The notes beneath the pieces were generated by a model. The model saw only the letters and a list, made by a program, of their open reading frames with translations, did no database searches and had not been told where the DNA came from. The position numbers and the translations under genes are program-made. 64,000 nucleotides of DNA from Actinomyces sp. UMB0138 (GTDB lineage: Bacteria; Bacillota; Negativicutes; Veillonellales; Veillonellaceae), in NCBI RefSeq assembly GCF_002849225.1, contig NZ_PKMC01000002.1:434001-498000 (forward strand), given 5' to 3'. The stretch's first letter is position 1; every line of letters starts with the position of its first letter. Shown here piece after piece: positions 17,582-26,101 of the stretch.

Positions 17582-17587
17582 TATGAT
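17582..17587 (+). promoter_or_regulatory. -10 box of the thi operon
   Basis: TATGAT lies seven bases before the 5' strand of the TPP aptamer, the spacing expected if transcription begins at the riboswitch. No clear -35 was found. Confidence 0.4.
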
Positions 17588-17591
17588 TGTC

Positions 17592-17678
17592 CCCGACAGG
17601 GGAGCTGTTTGGCTGAGAGTGCGGATGGTCCGCAGACCCTCGAACCTGATCCGGGTAATGCTGGCGTAGGTGGTCGAG
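17592..17678 (+). ncRNA. TPP (THI-box) riboswitch
   Basis: Conserved THI-box elements are present in order: CAGGGGAGC, the pyrimidine-sensor CTGAGAG, GACCCT, and GAACCTGATCCGGGTAATGC followed by TGGCGTAGG, closed by a short P1 helix (CGAC with GTCG). It precedes the thiamine ABC transporter genes, as expected for thiamine-pyrophosphate repression. Confidence 0.95.
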
Positions 17679-17698
17679 CTCTGCCACGTATGTGGTCC

Positions 17699-17712
17699 CC
17701 TCCGAACGGAGG
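17699..17712 (+). promoter_or_regulatory. Shine-Dalgarno sequestering hairpin downstream of the TPP aptamer
   Basis: CCTCC (17699-17703) pairs perfectly with the thiB ribosome site GGAGG (17708-17712) across a GAAC tetraloop, with the ATG five bases later. This is the expected output stem of a translation-controlling riboswitch: when TPP is bound, the hairpin would hide the ribosome site. Confidence 0.65.
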
Positions 17713-17717
17713 ATTTT

Positions 17718-18794
17718 ATGAATAAAGAGTTTTCTGCGGTGGCAGTGCTGGCGCTGTCAACGATCGTGATTTCCGGCTGTGGCGCCGGCAACGGCACCGA
17801 CAAGGCGGCCTCTGACAAGTCGGGTTCTGATCAGAAGGCCGACAAGACGGTCACTCTGATTGCTTACGATTCGTTCCCCACTAAGGACATTCAGCCCGCG
17901 TTTGAAAAGAAGACTGGCTACAAGCTGAAGGTCGTCGATGGCGGCGATGGTGCCGAGCTCACCAACAAACTGGTCATGTCCAAGGGCGCCCCGGTGGCGG
18001 ATGTCGCCCTCGGCATGGATAACAACGTGGCACTTACGGCAGCTGATAAGGGCGTGTTTGAAAAGGCGGATGTGAAGCTGCCCGAGGGCGTAGACCAGTA
18101 CCAGGTGAAGGGCCAGGAGGCGTTGGTGCCCTTCGATCGGTCGCAGTACTGCCTGAACTATGACGAAAAGTGGTTTAAGGACAAGGGCAAGCAGGCGCCG
18201 ACCTCGTTTGAAGACCTGACTAAGCCAGAATACAAGAACCTGGTGGTGGTAGAGGATCCGCGCAAGTCCACTCCGGGCATGGGGCTGCTGACGGCTACCA
18301 TTGCTGACCAGGGCGAGAATGCTTTCGCTGACTACTGGAAGAAACTGAAGGATAACGGCGTGGAAGTAACCGGCGGCTGGACTGATGCATTCGCCAAGTT
18401 CTCTACCTCTGACGGCGGCACCAAGCCGGTGATGGCCGGTTATGCTTCTTCCCCCGCATACCCGACTGGTAAAGACGAGGCCGGAAAGGATGTCTTCAAC
18501 ATGAAGAATATGGATTCGACCTGCTACGCCGCCGTTGAATACATGTCAGCTCTGAAGGGCGCCAAGAATACCGAGGGTGCCAAGGTCCTCATGGACTACC
18601 TGCTGTCTAAAGACGCGCAGGAACTCGTCTCGAAGGTCAACTACATGTACCCGGTGAACTCCCAAGCGCAGCTACCCAAGGATCTAGCCGAGCACGGTGC
18701 CGAGGTCAAAGACGCGCTGAACATCGATCCAAAGAAGGTTGCGGACAATCGCACTGCGTGGCTGAAGACATGGGCCGACGCAATGGGGATGTAA
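17718..18794 (+). CDS. thiB: Thiamine ABC transporter substrate-binding lipoprotein
   Basis: 358 aa from the ATG at 17718. A lipoprotein signal ends in VISGC (about residues 15-19), so the protein is anchored outside the membrane. The body is an iron/thiamine-type solute-binding fold: LIAYDSFPTKDIQPAFEKKT, then ADVALGMDNN and VVVEDPRKSTPGMGLL, all as in ThiB/TbpA. It is the first gene of thiBPQ and lies directly behind the TPP riboswitch, which supports thiamine or TPP as ligand. An earlier in-frame codon at 17670 lies in the leader and is not used. Confidence 0.92.
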   Translation: MNKEFSAVAVLALSTIVISGCGAGNGTDKAASDKSGSDQKADKTVTLIAYDSFPTKDIQPAFEKKTGYKLKVVDGGDGAELTNKLVMSKGAPVADVALGMDNNVALTAADKGVFEKADVKLPEGVDQYQVKGQEALVPFDRSQYCLNYDEKWFKDKGKQAPTSFEDLTKPEYKNLVVVEDPRKSTPGMGLLTATIADQGENAFADYWKKLKDNGVEVTGGWTDAFAKFSTSDGGTKPVMAGYASSPAYPTGKDEAGKDVFNMKNMDSTCYAAVEYMSALKGAKNTEGAKVLMDYLLSKDAQELVSKVNYMYPVNSQAQLPKDLAEHGAEVKDALNIDPKKVADNRTAWLKTWADAMGM

Positions 18795-18819
18795 ACAGGA
18801 TTAGACGAAGGGTTTTCCC

Positions 18820-20472
18820 TTGACGAAATTGCGGTGGGCGGCACGCTACTTGGCTCTGGCCTTGGGCGTGGCCGCCCCGCTCGCTTTTATGGCGATCTTC
18901 TTCCTGTGGCCTGTCCTAACCATGGTTTCGATGGGGCTTTTCGGCGAGGGCGGCGGCTCAGGTTTCGCGGAAGCGCTTGGGCGGCGGCGCGTGTGGGACG
19001 TGGTCGCTATGACCGTTGGCATGGCTGCGGGCGGAACCGTTGGTTCGGTGCTGTTGGGCTTGCCCGGAGCCTACGTCTTGTACAAGCTGAAGATCCCGTT
19101 CCGCGGTGCCTTGCGTGCGTTCGTGTCGATCCCCTTCGTGCTCCCGGTGATGGCGGTAGCCGTTGGTTTTGGAGCCCTCTTCGGCCCCGGCGGGCCATTG
19201 GCATCCTGGCACCTGATGGGCACGAAAACCCTGGTGGTAGCCGCAATGGTGTTCTTTAACTATTCGCTGGTAGTGCGCATCGTGGGGCCCATGTGGGCGG
19301 GGTTAGATCCGCGTGCGGAAGAGGCTGCCGTCTCCCTGGGCGCCTCGCCTGCGCGCGTATTTTTCACCGTCGTGCTGCCCCGCCTGGTGCCCGCCATCGC
19401 GTCAGCCGCCTCAATGGTGTTCCTTTTCTGTGCCTCCGCCTACGCCCTGGTGCAGGTGTTGGGCGGGCCGGGTGCTACCACGCTCGAGGCCGAAATCTAC
19501 AACGAAACAGTTGCCTACATGGACTATCAGGCCGCCGCCGTCCTCTCGATATTGCAACTGGTAATAGTGGTTGCCGCCCTCGCCTTATCTGAAATTTTGC
19601 GAGGGCGGGTCGAACGCGGCCAGAAGATGACGCGGACGGCGGCCCGTCGCCCTCGCAAGGGGGACCTTCCCGCTCTGGTTGTAACGGGCCTGACTATCGT
19701 ATTTTTGCTGGCCGCGCCCATGGTGGGGTTGCTGACCAGGTCGCTGCGCCGAGGCGGGGCGTGGACCCTGCAAAACTACACCGACATGGCCAATGCGGAC
19801 GCGTCGGCCGCCATCCAAACCTCCGTGCTTTCCTCCCTGGGCACTTCCTTCGCCACGGCGCTGGTGGCGGCGGTGCTGGCGCTCGCGGTGGGGGTGTCGC
19901 TGTCAGTAATTCTGTCGCGCAGGCCCCGCAAGAGGGCGGCGAAGGGGGCATTGAAGGCGTTGGACATCCTGTTTATGCTGCCGCTCGGGGTGTCTGCGGT
20001 TACTGTCGGTTTCGGCTTCCTTGTAACCATGTCCGGCCCGCCCCTAAATTTGGCTACGTCGTGGTGGCTGGTGCCTATCGCCCAGTCCATCGTGGCGATT
20101 CCCATGGTAGCGCGCACGGTCTTGCCCACGATGAGGGCGATCGACCCCCGCCAGCGCGAGGCCGCCGCGTCCCTGGGGGCTTCCCCCGAACGCGTACTGG
20201 CCACCATCGATGGGCCCTACCTGTGGCGTACGGGCGTGGTGGCAGCCGGGTTCGCGCTGGCGATTTCGATGGGCGAGTTCGGGGCAACCTCGTTCTTGGC
20301 ACGCCCGCAGACGGCCACGCTGCCCGTGACGATTTATTCACTGGCGTCCCGCCCTGGGGCCACCGAGCAGGGCATGGCCATGGCTGCTTCCGTGCTGCTG
20401 GCGGTAGTGACGGCAACTTTGATGGTAATTGTTGAACGGCTACGCCCAAACGATGCGACCCCAATGATGTGA
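18820..20472 (+). CDS. thiP: Thiamine ABC transporter permease
   Basis: 550 aa, about 12 membrane segments in two homologous halves. Each half has an EAA-type loop for contact with the ATPase: EEAAVSLGASPARVFFTVVL (about residues 168-187) and EAAASLGASPERVLATI near 447-463. Such duplicated permeases are typical of ThiP and FbpB types; the riboswitch and ThiB decide for thiamine. TTG start at 18820 with AAGGG seven bases upstream. It lies 25 bp after thiB and 6 bp before thiQ. Confidence 0.9.
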   Translation: MTKLRWAARYLALALGVAAPLAFMAIFFLWPVLTMVSMGLFGEGGGSGFAEALGRRRVWDVVAMTVGMAAGGTVGSVLLGLPGAYVLYKLKIPFRGALRAFVSIPFVLPVMAVAVGFGALFGPGGPLASWHLMGTKTLVVAAMVFFNYSLVVRIVGPMWAGLDPRAEEAAVSLGASPARVFFTVVLPRLVPAIASAASMVFLFCASAYALVQVLGGPGATTLEAEIYNETVAYMDYQAAAVLSILQLVIVVAALALSEILRGRVERGQKMTRTAARRPRKGDLPALVVTGLTIVFLLAAPMVGLLTRSLRRGGAWTLQNYTDMANADASAAIQTSVLSSLGTSFATALVAAVLALAVGVSLSVILSRRPRKRAAKGALKALDILFMLPLGVSAVTVGFGFLVTMSGPPLNLATSWWLVPIAQSIVAIPMVARTVLPTMRAIDPRQREAAASLGASPERVLATIDGPYLWRTGVVAAGFALAISMGEFGATSFLARPQTATLPVTIYSLASRPGATEQGMAMAASVLLAVVTATLMVIVERLRPNDATPMM

Positions 20473-20478
20473 GGAAAA

Positions 20479-21465
20479 ATGCTGCAAGTAAAAGACCTGA
20501 CCGTAAAGTATGGCAGCACCGTGGCCGTCGATTCGGTGTCTATGGCCGTTGCCGAGGGCGAAATTGTTGCTCTGCTGGGCCCGTCCGGTTCGGGCAAATC
20601 CTCGCTGCTGCGCGCGGTACTGGGGTTGGAGCCGGTGGCCGGGGGAAAGATTTCCTGGGACGGGCACGATCTGTCCGGGGTACCCACCTATCAGCGCGGT
20701 TTTGGGCTGATGTTCCAAGATGGGCAGCTGTTTGCGCATAGGGACGTGGCCGGCAATATTGCTTACGGTTTGAAGGGCTCTGGGGCGCAAAAACAGGAGC
20801 GGGTACGCGAATTGTTGGACCTGGTTGGCCTGAAAGACTACGCTTCGCGTCAGGTCAGTGAGCTCTCGGGTGGGGAAGCCCAGCGGGTGGCGCTTGCCCG
20901 TTCTCTTGCCCCCCGCCCTAAGCTGCTGGGTCTGGACGAGCCGCTGTCGGCCCTCGATCGCAAATTGCGCGAAGGCTTGGCGGTGCAGCTGCGGCAGATT
21001 TTGACCGCGGAGGGCACGGCGGGCATCTATGTCACCCACGACCAGGATGAGGCGTTTACGGTTGCCGACAAGATCGGGGTACTGATTGCGGGCGGGCTGG
21101 CGGCGTTTGGTACGCCGGCGCAGGTGTGGACGCAGCCGGGAACGCGATCGGTCGCAGAATTTTTGGGCTACGGGCCGTTTGTCAGCCCCGAGTTGGCGGC
21201 CAAGTTGGGAGCCCGGGTGCCGCGGGGGGCGGCACTCATCGGGTTGGCTCCGGGGGCGCTAAGGGTGTGCTTTGAGGGCGAGGGCGTGCACCTGCCCGTC
21301 GATTCTGTACACGTGCGCCGCGGCAGCGTGAACGTGCAGGTGATCCTCCCGGATGGCCAGTTGGCCGGGGCGAGCGCGCCTTTGACTCACGAGGCGGAGG
21401 CTATTAGCGAGGGCGAACAAGTTGGCATCCGGGTCGACCAGACCCGCCTAGCGGCCATAGAGTAG
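20479..21465 (+). CDS. thiQ: Thiamine ABC transporter ATP-binding protein
   Basis: 328 aa. Walker A GPSGSGKSS (about 34-42), Q-loop MFQDGQLF, signature LSGGEAQR, Walker B LLGLDEP and H-loop VTHDQDEA are all intact. About 100 extra residues after the ATPase core suggest a small regulatory domain like that of the larger MOI/CUT2-type ATPases; the classical ThiQ is shorter. It energises ThiP. It is the last clear gene of the riboswitch-controlled operon. Confidence 0.9.
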   Translation: MLQVKDLTVKYGSTVAVDSVSMAVAEGEIVALLGPSGSGKSSLLRAVLGLEPVAGGKISWDGHDLSGVPTYQRGFGLMFQDGQLFAHRDVAGNIAYGLKGSGAQKQERVRELLDLVGLKDYASRQVSELSGGEAQRVALARSLAPRPKLLGLDEPLSALDRKLREGLAVQLRQILTAEGTAGIYVTHDQDEAFTVADKIGVLIAGGLAAFGTPAQVWTQPGTRSVAEFLGYGPFVSPELAAKLGARVPRGAALIGLAPGALRVCFEGEGVHLPVDSVHVRRGSVNVQVILPDGQLAGASAPLTHEAEAISEGEQVGIRVDQTRLAAIE

Positions 21466-21548
21466 TATCTGCCAAGCTGGTTCAGGCCAGGTCCAAGACA
21501 TACTGCGAAGCCGACCCTTTGGGTTGGAACGATTACAGGGAGTGTTGC

Positions 21549-21749
21549 ATGCAAGTGAAAGCGGCAAAAACACTCGGCTACGGATTGTTTGCGCTAATTT
21601 CTACGGTCGGGGTGTTTTATATAGTGTCCTATCTTTTTCCTACTGAAACTGGGCTGCGCGCTGGCATCGTCGTCGCATGGATCATCTGCCTCGTAGGGAT
21701 CCCCTTTGTGGCTAGGCAAGCTTCGAAGAAATCCCAAGGGCGGCAATAA
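21549..21749 (+). CDS. Small two-span membrane protein
   Basis: 66 aa from the ATG at 21549, with AGGGAG just upstream. Two hydrophobic helices (about residues 10-28 and 37-54) and a basic C-terminal tail (RQASKKSQGRQ). No family recognised. It follows thiQ by 83 bp on the same strand, but with its own ribosome site and possibly its own promoter, so a role in thiamine uptake is not implied. Confidence 0.6.
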   Translation: MQVKAAKTLGYGLFALISTVGVFYIVSYLFPTETGLRAGIVVAWIICLVGIPFVARQASKKSQGRQ

Positions 21750-21804
21750 GTTTCAGTACCGCCGAAACGTGCCGTGCGCCCTTGCCGGGAGCGCCCCGGA
21801 TTGG

Positions 21805-22539
21805 CTAAACGGCCTGACTTAGTTGGGTTACGTCCTCGGTGGGAATTGCTTGATAGGCTTTCGCAATCTTATTAGCCCAAGCCAAGCCTTCCAGACTGCA
21901 GCGTAGGCGCGGACCAATTGTGGTGATGGGGCGAACCCCGCTAGTTGCGTTAGTGGCAATCGCCCCCACAAAATTGCCGATCTCGCCCACGCGTACAGGC
22001 CGGCTCTCGCAGGCCCACACGCCCTCGAGCTGTTTCCAGGTTGTGCCTGCCAGCACGGGCCCTTCCGGCCACACCAAACGCCCGTCGGCCCGAATGAAGC
22101 CGACGTTGAACATGGTGCCTTCCAATACCAGGTCGTCTTTATCGAGCCCCGTGCAACAGATGGCATCGTCGGCTGCGACTGCACGACGGGCATGCCACTG
22201 CGGGGCCAACCCGAAGTGTTTCACGTGGGACAGGTTGCGCTGCAGCGGAAACAGCTCGCAGCTGATCGGCCCAGTCGAGGGCGCACTGCGGGTGGTGATC
22301 AGGTGCTCGGTTTCGAACATGCTCACGCGGGCAACGAAGCTACCGGTCTGCGCGGCTAGTTTTTCCAGTTCGGCTGCGACGGACGCCAAATCCAGGTCGG
22401 TGCCAAAGAGAGTGCGGTGGTCGCGCTGCAACCTCTTAGCGTGCAGCTGGGGCCCGCGCACTTTGCCGCCCTCGATGAGCATCGTGGTGAAGTGCCCGTC
22501 TCCCTTGAGCGCCTGGGTAATGGCGACGTCAGCTTCCAT
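21805..22539 (-). CDS. pabC: Aminotransferase class IV, probable aminodeoxychorismate lyase
   Basis: 244 aa PLP enzyme of fold type IV. The second half has the family motif pattern (LVLEGTMFNVGFIRADGRLV, about 133-152), where the Glu binds the PLP ring nitrogen. A basic residue near QRDHRTLF could be near the active site, but the catalytic Lys was not placed with certainty. It is divergent from the aminodeoxychorismate synthase gene, which supports the lyase step to p-aminobenzoate for folate; a branched-chain aminotransferase is less likely. GGGAAAGGG lies before the ATG. Confidence 0.8.
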   Translation of the reverse strand: MEADVAITQALKGDGHFTTMLIEGGKVRGPQLHAKRLQRDHRTLFGTDLDLASVAAELEKLAAQTGSFVARVSMFETEHLITTRSAPSTGPISCELFPLQRNLSHVKHFGLAPQWHARRAVAADDAICCTGLDKDDLVLEGTMFNVGFIRADGRLVWPEGPVLAGTTWKQLEGVWACESRPVRVGEIGNFVGAIATNATSGVRPITTIGPRLRCSLEGLAWANKIAKAYQAIPTEDVTQLSQAV

Positions 22540-22594
22540 TGGGCTGCACCCTTTCCCGGAAGAATCCTGGTTACTTACTTGAGCAGACTGATTT

Positions 22595-22600
22595 TATAAT
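22595..22600 (+). promoter_or_regulatory. -10 box of pabAB, probable leaderless transcript
   Basis: A perfect TATAAT ends eight bases before the GTG at 22609, with no ribosome site between. A TTACTT at 22571-22576 may be the -35 (18-bp spacer). Confidence 0.6.
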
Positions 22601-22608
22601 CTTTGCCC

Positions 22609-24441
22609 GTGGGCGTCTTGTTGATTGATAATCATGATTCTTTTACGTACAACCTGGCACACCTTGTTTTTGCTGCCTGCGGGCAGATGCCGCAGGTGGT
22701 TATTGCCGAGGACGTAACCGATACCCACCTGGCGGCCGCCGACCGCATTATTGTTTCCGCGGGGCCGGGGCGACCTGCAGAATACCCTTGGTTTCCGGGC
22801 ATTTTCTTGGATCCTCCCGCCCCCACATTGGGAATTTGTTTGGGCTTTCAGGGCCTGTGTGAGGCCTACGGAGCGAAACTGGGCACCGCCCGCTACCCGC
22901 GCCACGGCGAGGTAACCGGTGGGCGGATGCGCTATCACTCTTTGGAAATAACGGACCTGCCGGCTTGCCTGACCGCCACGGAATGGGACGAGGACGGTAC
23001 GTTGCTGGGCGTGGCACACAAGTCTTTGCCACTGTGGGGCGTGCAATATCACCCCGAATCGGTAGGTTCTACCGGTGGGGTAGAGCTCATGCGAAACTTC
23101 CTTAGCGCGTCTGCGCAACAAGTTGGGGCCGGCCTACAGGGCGAAGCGCAAACCGGCCATGCGCCAGCCGGGCCTGCCTCTTACCCCGGATCGCCCGCCA
23201 CGTCGGACTCGCCGCACCCGCCCGCTACACCTGGCCCGCCCTCGTCGGCGCCGGTGAAGGTGTGGTACGAAAAGATTGACACCGATTTGCTGCCCGAAGC
23301 ATTGTTTGCCGCCAACTTCCTTGGTCAAAGCCACGCGGCCTGGCTCGATTCTTCTGACGGTTCCGGCTGGCACTATTTGTGCTCGGGTACGCCCGTGCCT
23401 TCCCTAGAACGGGCGCCTCTGCCCGAGGCGGATACGACCGGTGTGCCGTGCGCTTTCGCCCTCGGAATGGTGGGCTACCTAACCTACGAGGGGAAAGCCC
23501 ACTTCATAAGCGTAGACAAATGCCTTGCGATCAGCCCGAATGGTGAGGTGTGGGCGCTGGGGTATGAGCCGTGGCAAGTGAATACTGCCGCCAGCCCGGT
23601 CAGCGCGTTGGCCCTGCCGGATACGCCGCGCACGTTCCGTTTTAGTCGCGAACAGTACCTGGCCAAGATCGCCCAGGCGCAAGAGGAAATTGCCAAAGGG
23701 AATGCATACGAGCTGTGCCTTACCAACTCAATTAGTTTCCCCGCCCTCGGTGACCCGTACCGTTACTACTTGCATTTGCGTTCAAAGTATCCAGCGCCTT
23801 TTGCCAGCTTCTTGCGCTTCGGCGGGCGCGCGGTGCTTTCGACCTCGCCGGAACGCTTCCTCTCCCTTAGCTCGAGTGGCGTTCTGGAAGCAAAACCTAT
23901 CAAAGGGACGCGCCCGCGCGGGCACACCCCGGCCGAGGACGAAGCCCTGCGCGATGACTTGGCCACTTCCGTCAAAGATAGGGCCGAGAACCTGATGATC
24001 TGCGACCTGCTGCGAAACGACCTGGGCCGGGTGGCGGTGCCGGGCAGTGTCGAAGTGCCGGTGGTCTGCGGCATTGAGAGTTTCAGCTACGTGCACCAGA
24101 TGGTGTCGACAATTAGGGCCCGCAAGAGAGGCGACGTGTCTGCCCTGGATTGTATTCGGGCGGCTTTCCCGGGAGGTTCCATGACCGGGGCGCCCAAGGA
24201 GCGTTCTATGCGGATCCTGGAGCGGCTAGAAGAAGGCCACCTTCGCGGGATTTATTCGGGGGCAATTGGCTACATTTCGCTCAGCGGGGCAATGGACCTG
24301 TCCATCACGATCCGCACGGCCCTCATCGAGGGCGGAAAGGCCAGCTACGGTTGCGGGGGTGCCATCACGCGGCTGTCGGATCCGCAAGAAGAATGGGAAG
24401 AAATTCTAACCAAGGCCCGGCCCATTCTGAGTGAAATATAG
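22609..24441 (+). CDS. pabB: Aminodeoxychorismate synthase, PabA-PabB fusion
   Basis: 610 aa from the GTG at 22609. Residues about 1-170 are a glutamine amidotransferase with LGICLGFQG (nucleophile Cys) and VQYHPES (His/Glu). A Pro-rich linker (about 175-220) joins it to a chorismate-binding domain with ELCLTNSISF, KPIKGTRPRG, DLLRNDLGRVA, the GGSMTGAPKERSM block and GCGGAIT at the end. It makes 4-amino-4-deoxychorismate for folate. It forms a divergent pair with pabC. GTG is preferred over the TTG at 22603 because of the TATAAT spacing. Confidence 0.93.
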   Translation: MGVLLIDNHDSFTYNLAHLVFAACGQMPQVVIAEDVTDTHLAAADRIIVSAGPGRPAEYPWFPGIFLDPPAPTLGICLGFQGLCEAYGAKLGTARYPRHGEVTGGRMRYHSLEITDLPACLTATEWDEDGTLLGVAHKSLPLWGVQYHPESVGSTGGVELMRNFLSASAQQVGAGLQGEAQTGHAPAGPASYPGSPATSDSPHPPATPGPPSSAPVKVWYEKIDTDLLPEALFAANFLGQSHAAWLDSSDGSGWHYLCSGTPVPSLERAPLPEADTTGVPCAFALGMVGYLTYEGKAHFISVDKCLAISPNGEVWALGYEPWQVNTAASPVSALALPDTPRTFRFSREQYLAKIAQAQEEIAKGNAYELCLTNSISFPALGDPYRYYLHLRSKYPAPFASFLRFGGRAVLSTSPERFLSLSSSGVLEAKPIKGTRPRGHTPAEDEALRDDLATSVKDRAENLMICDLLRNDLGRVAVPGSVEVPVVCGIESFSYVHQMVSTIRARKRGDVSALDCIRAAFPGGSMTGAPKERSMRILERLEEGHLRGIYSGAIGYISLSGAMDLSITIRTALIEGGKASYGCGGAITRLSDPQEEWEEILTKARPILSEI

Positions 24442-24524
24442 CTGATGGGACGCGCCTGCGCTGCATCAGGTCGCGCGTGTGCTTTTGGGGCCTGAGCTTT
24501 GCGCCAGCCAGTACACTTACACCC

Positions 24525-25289
24525 CTAGGCCGGCAGGCGGGGGATTGAAGCTAACAGCTGGCGGGTGTAGTCCTGGCTGGGCGCACCTAGCACCTGTTGG
24601 GTGGTGCCGGTCTCGACAAGTCTTCCGCCCTGTAGCACCAGAATGCGTTCACATGTTGAGGCAACGGTAGCCAGGTCGTGTGACACCAGCAGCAGGGCGG
24701 TGCCGCGGCTGCGCGTAATCTGTTCGACCATTTCCATTACGGAGGCACGTGTGGCCATGTCGAGGGCGCTCACCGGCTCGTCCGCTACCAGCACTTTTGG
24801 TTGGCTCACCAGGGCGCGGGCAATGGCGATGCGCTGGCGTTGGCCGCCCGAGAAGGTGCGCGGATATTCGTCGGCCCGGTCCGGATCAACGTCCACGAGT
24901 GCCAAAGCCTCCCGAACGCGCTCGCGGGCTGCCTGGCCGCTGGCCAGATGTAGTGCGCGTAGTGGCTCGGCTACTGTTTCGCCTACGCGCATGCGCGGAT
25001 CTAGGGAAGAATACGGGTCTTGGAAGACTGCGGAAACTTGTCCGCGGAACTTCCGGCGTCCGTGGCGCCCGCGGCCGGGTATTTTCGTGCCTGCGAAGCT
25101 GACGCGGCCGGCTTTTGGGCGCAACAAGCCCAGCCCCAGACGGGCGACGGTGGATTTGCCGGAGCCAGATTCGCCCACTAGTGCTATGCGTTCGCCCTCG
25201 GCAAGGGAGAGGTTAAAGCCTGCGATACCGCGCTCTGATTTGGGGTAGGTGTAGGTGACGCTGTCGAATTGGAGTATGGTCTCGCTCAT
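24525..25289 (-). CDS. Peptide/nickel-type ABC transporter ATPase (second ATPase, OppF/NikE-like)
   Basis: 254 aa from the ATG at 25289. The frame is open further upstream, but that stretch is inside the preceding ATPase gene, whose stop overlaps this start as ATGA. Walker A GESGSGKST, Q-loop FQDPYSSLDPRM, signature FSGGQRQR, Walker B VLVADEP and H-loop LLVSHD are present. It lacks the roughly 60-residue C-terminal extension of OppF/DppF, making it NikE-sized. It is the last gene of the importer operon. Confidence 0.88.
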   Translation of the reverse strand: MSETILQFDSVTYTYPKSERGIAGFNLSLAEGERIALVGESGSGKSTVARLGLGLLRPKAGRVSFAGTKIPGRGRHGRRKFRGQVSAVFQDPYSSLDPRMRVGETVAEPLRALHLASGQAARERVREALALVDVDPDRADEYPRTFSGGQRQRIAIARALVSQPKVLVADEPVSALDMATRASVMEMVEQITRSRGTALLLVSHDLATVASTCERILVLQGGRLVETGTTQQVLGAPSQDYTRQLLASIPRLPA

Positions 25290-26101
25290 GGGCGGTCTCC
25301 TTGCTGTGCGGCGGCAAGGGCGTCTTCCAGGTTCCTTGCGGCCTGCACGATTGCGCGGGCGCGCGGGCTTACTCCGGCCCCGGCGAGCAGTGCTGGTACG
25401 GGTACGTCGTCGGTTACCCGGCCTTGGTTGAGCACCAGCGTGCGCCCCACGAGTTGGGTGACCACGGGCAGGTCGTGCGATATGAAAATGAGGGTGGTTT
25501 TTCGGGCGGCGGTAATTTCTTTTAGCAGTTGGAGGATTTGCTGTTGCACTGTTACGTCTAGGGCGGTGGTGGGTTCGTCCGCCAGCAGGATTTGGGGTTG
25601 GCACGCGAGGGCGAGGGCGATGGCGACGCGTTGGCGTTGGCCTCCAGAGAGCTCGTGCGGGTAGGCGTGGGCTATGCGATCTGCGTCTGCCAGGTGTACT
25701 TCGGTGAGGGCGGCACGGACGGCTTCACGCAGCTTTTTACCTTTTTCTACGCCTTGGTGGTGGCGGATTGGCCAGGATAGTTGGCGGCCGATGCGTTGAA
25801 GGGGGTCGAGGGCGGTGAGTGGGTCTTGGAAGATCATGGCGGCTAGGGCGCCGCGCACCTCGCCCATTTCTTTTTCGGTGGCGCCTACTATTTGCTTGCC
25901 GGCTACTTGGAGGGAGCCGCTCACGTTGGCGCGGGCGGGCAGCAGGCCCATGGCAGTGCGGGCGAACATAGATTTTCCGGATCCGGAGGGGCCGATTAGC
26001 CCTAGGTGTTCGCCTGCCTGAACGGTAAACGTGAGCGAGTCCAAAAGGGTTTTCTTTCCTATGCGGACCGAAAGGTTTTGTGCGCTTAGGGTGGGGGCCA
26101 T
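25286..26101 (-). CDS. Peptide/nickel-type ABC transporter ATPase (first ATPase, OppD/NikD-like)
   Basis: 271 aa. Walker A GPSGSGKSM (about 36-44), Q-loop FQDPLTALDPLQRIG, signature LSGGQRQR, Walker B ILLADEPTTALD and H-loop ISHD are all intact. It is shorter than typical OppD/DppD, without the Cys-rich C-terminal peptide-importer extension, like NikD. Its ATG overlaps the TAA of the permease gene by one base (TAATG). It pairs with the 254-aa ATPase to drive the two permeases. Confidence 0.88.
   Translation of the reverse strand: MAPTLSAQNLSVRIGKKTLLDSLTFTVQAGEHLGLIGPSGSGKSMFARTAMGLLPARANVSGSLQVAGKQIVGATEKEMGEVRGALAAMIFQDPLTALDPLQRIGRQLSWPIRHHQGVEKGKKLREAVRAALTEVHLADADRIAHAYPHELSGGQRQRVAIALALACQPQILLADEPTTALDVTVQQQILQLLKEITAARKTTLIFISHDLPVVTQLVGRTLVLNQGRVTDDVPVPALLAGAGVSPRARAIVQAARNLEDALAAAQQGDRP

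Noticed and set aside
17462..17818. N-terminal extension of the LytR_C protein
   Set aside because: It runs antisense through the TPP riboswitch and the thiB leader; the recognisable protein starts near 17461.
25290..25604. Long N-terminal extension of the second ATPase
   Set aside because: It lies inside the first ATPase gene, and the ATGA overlap gives a better start at the Walker-domain N-terminus.
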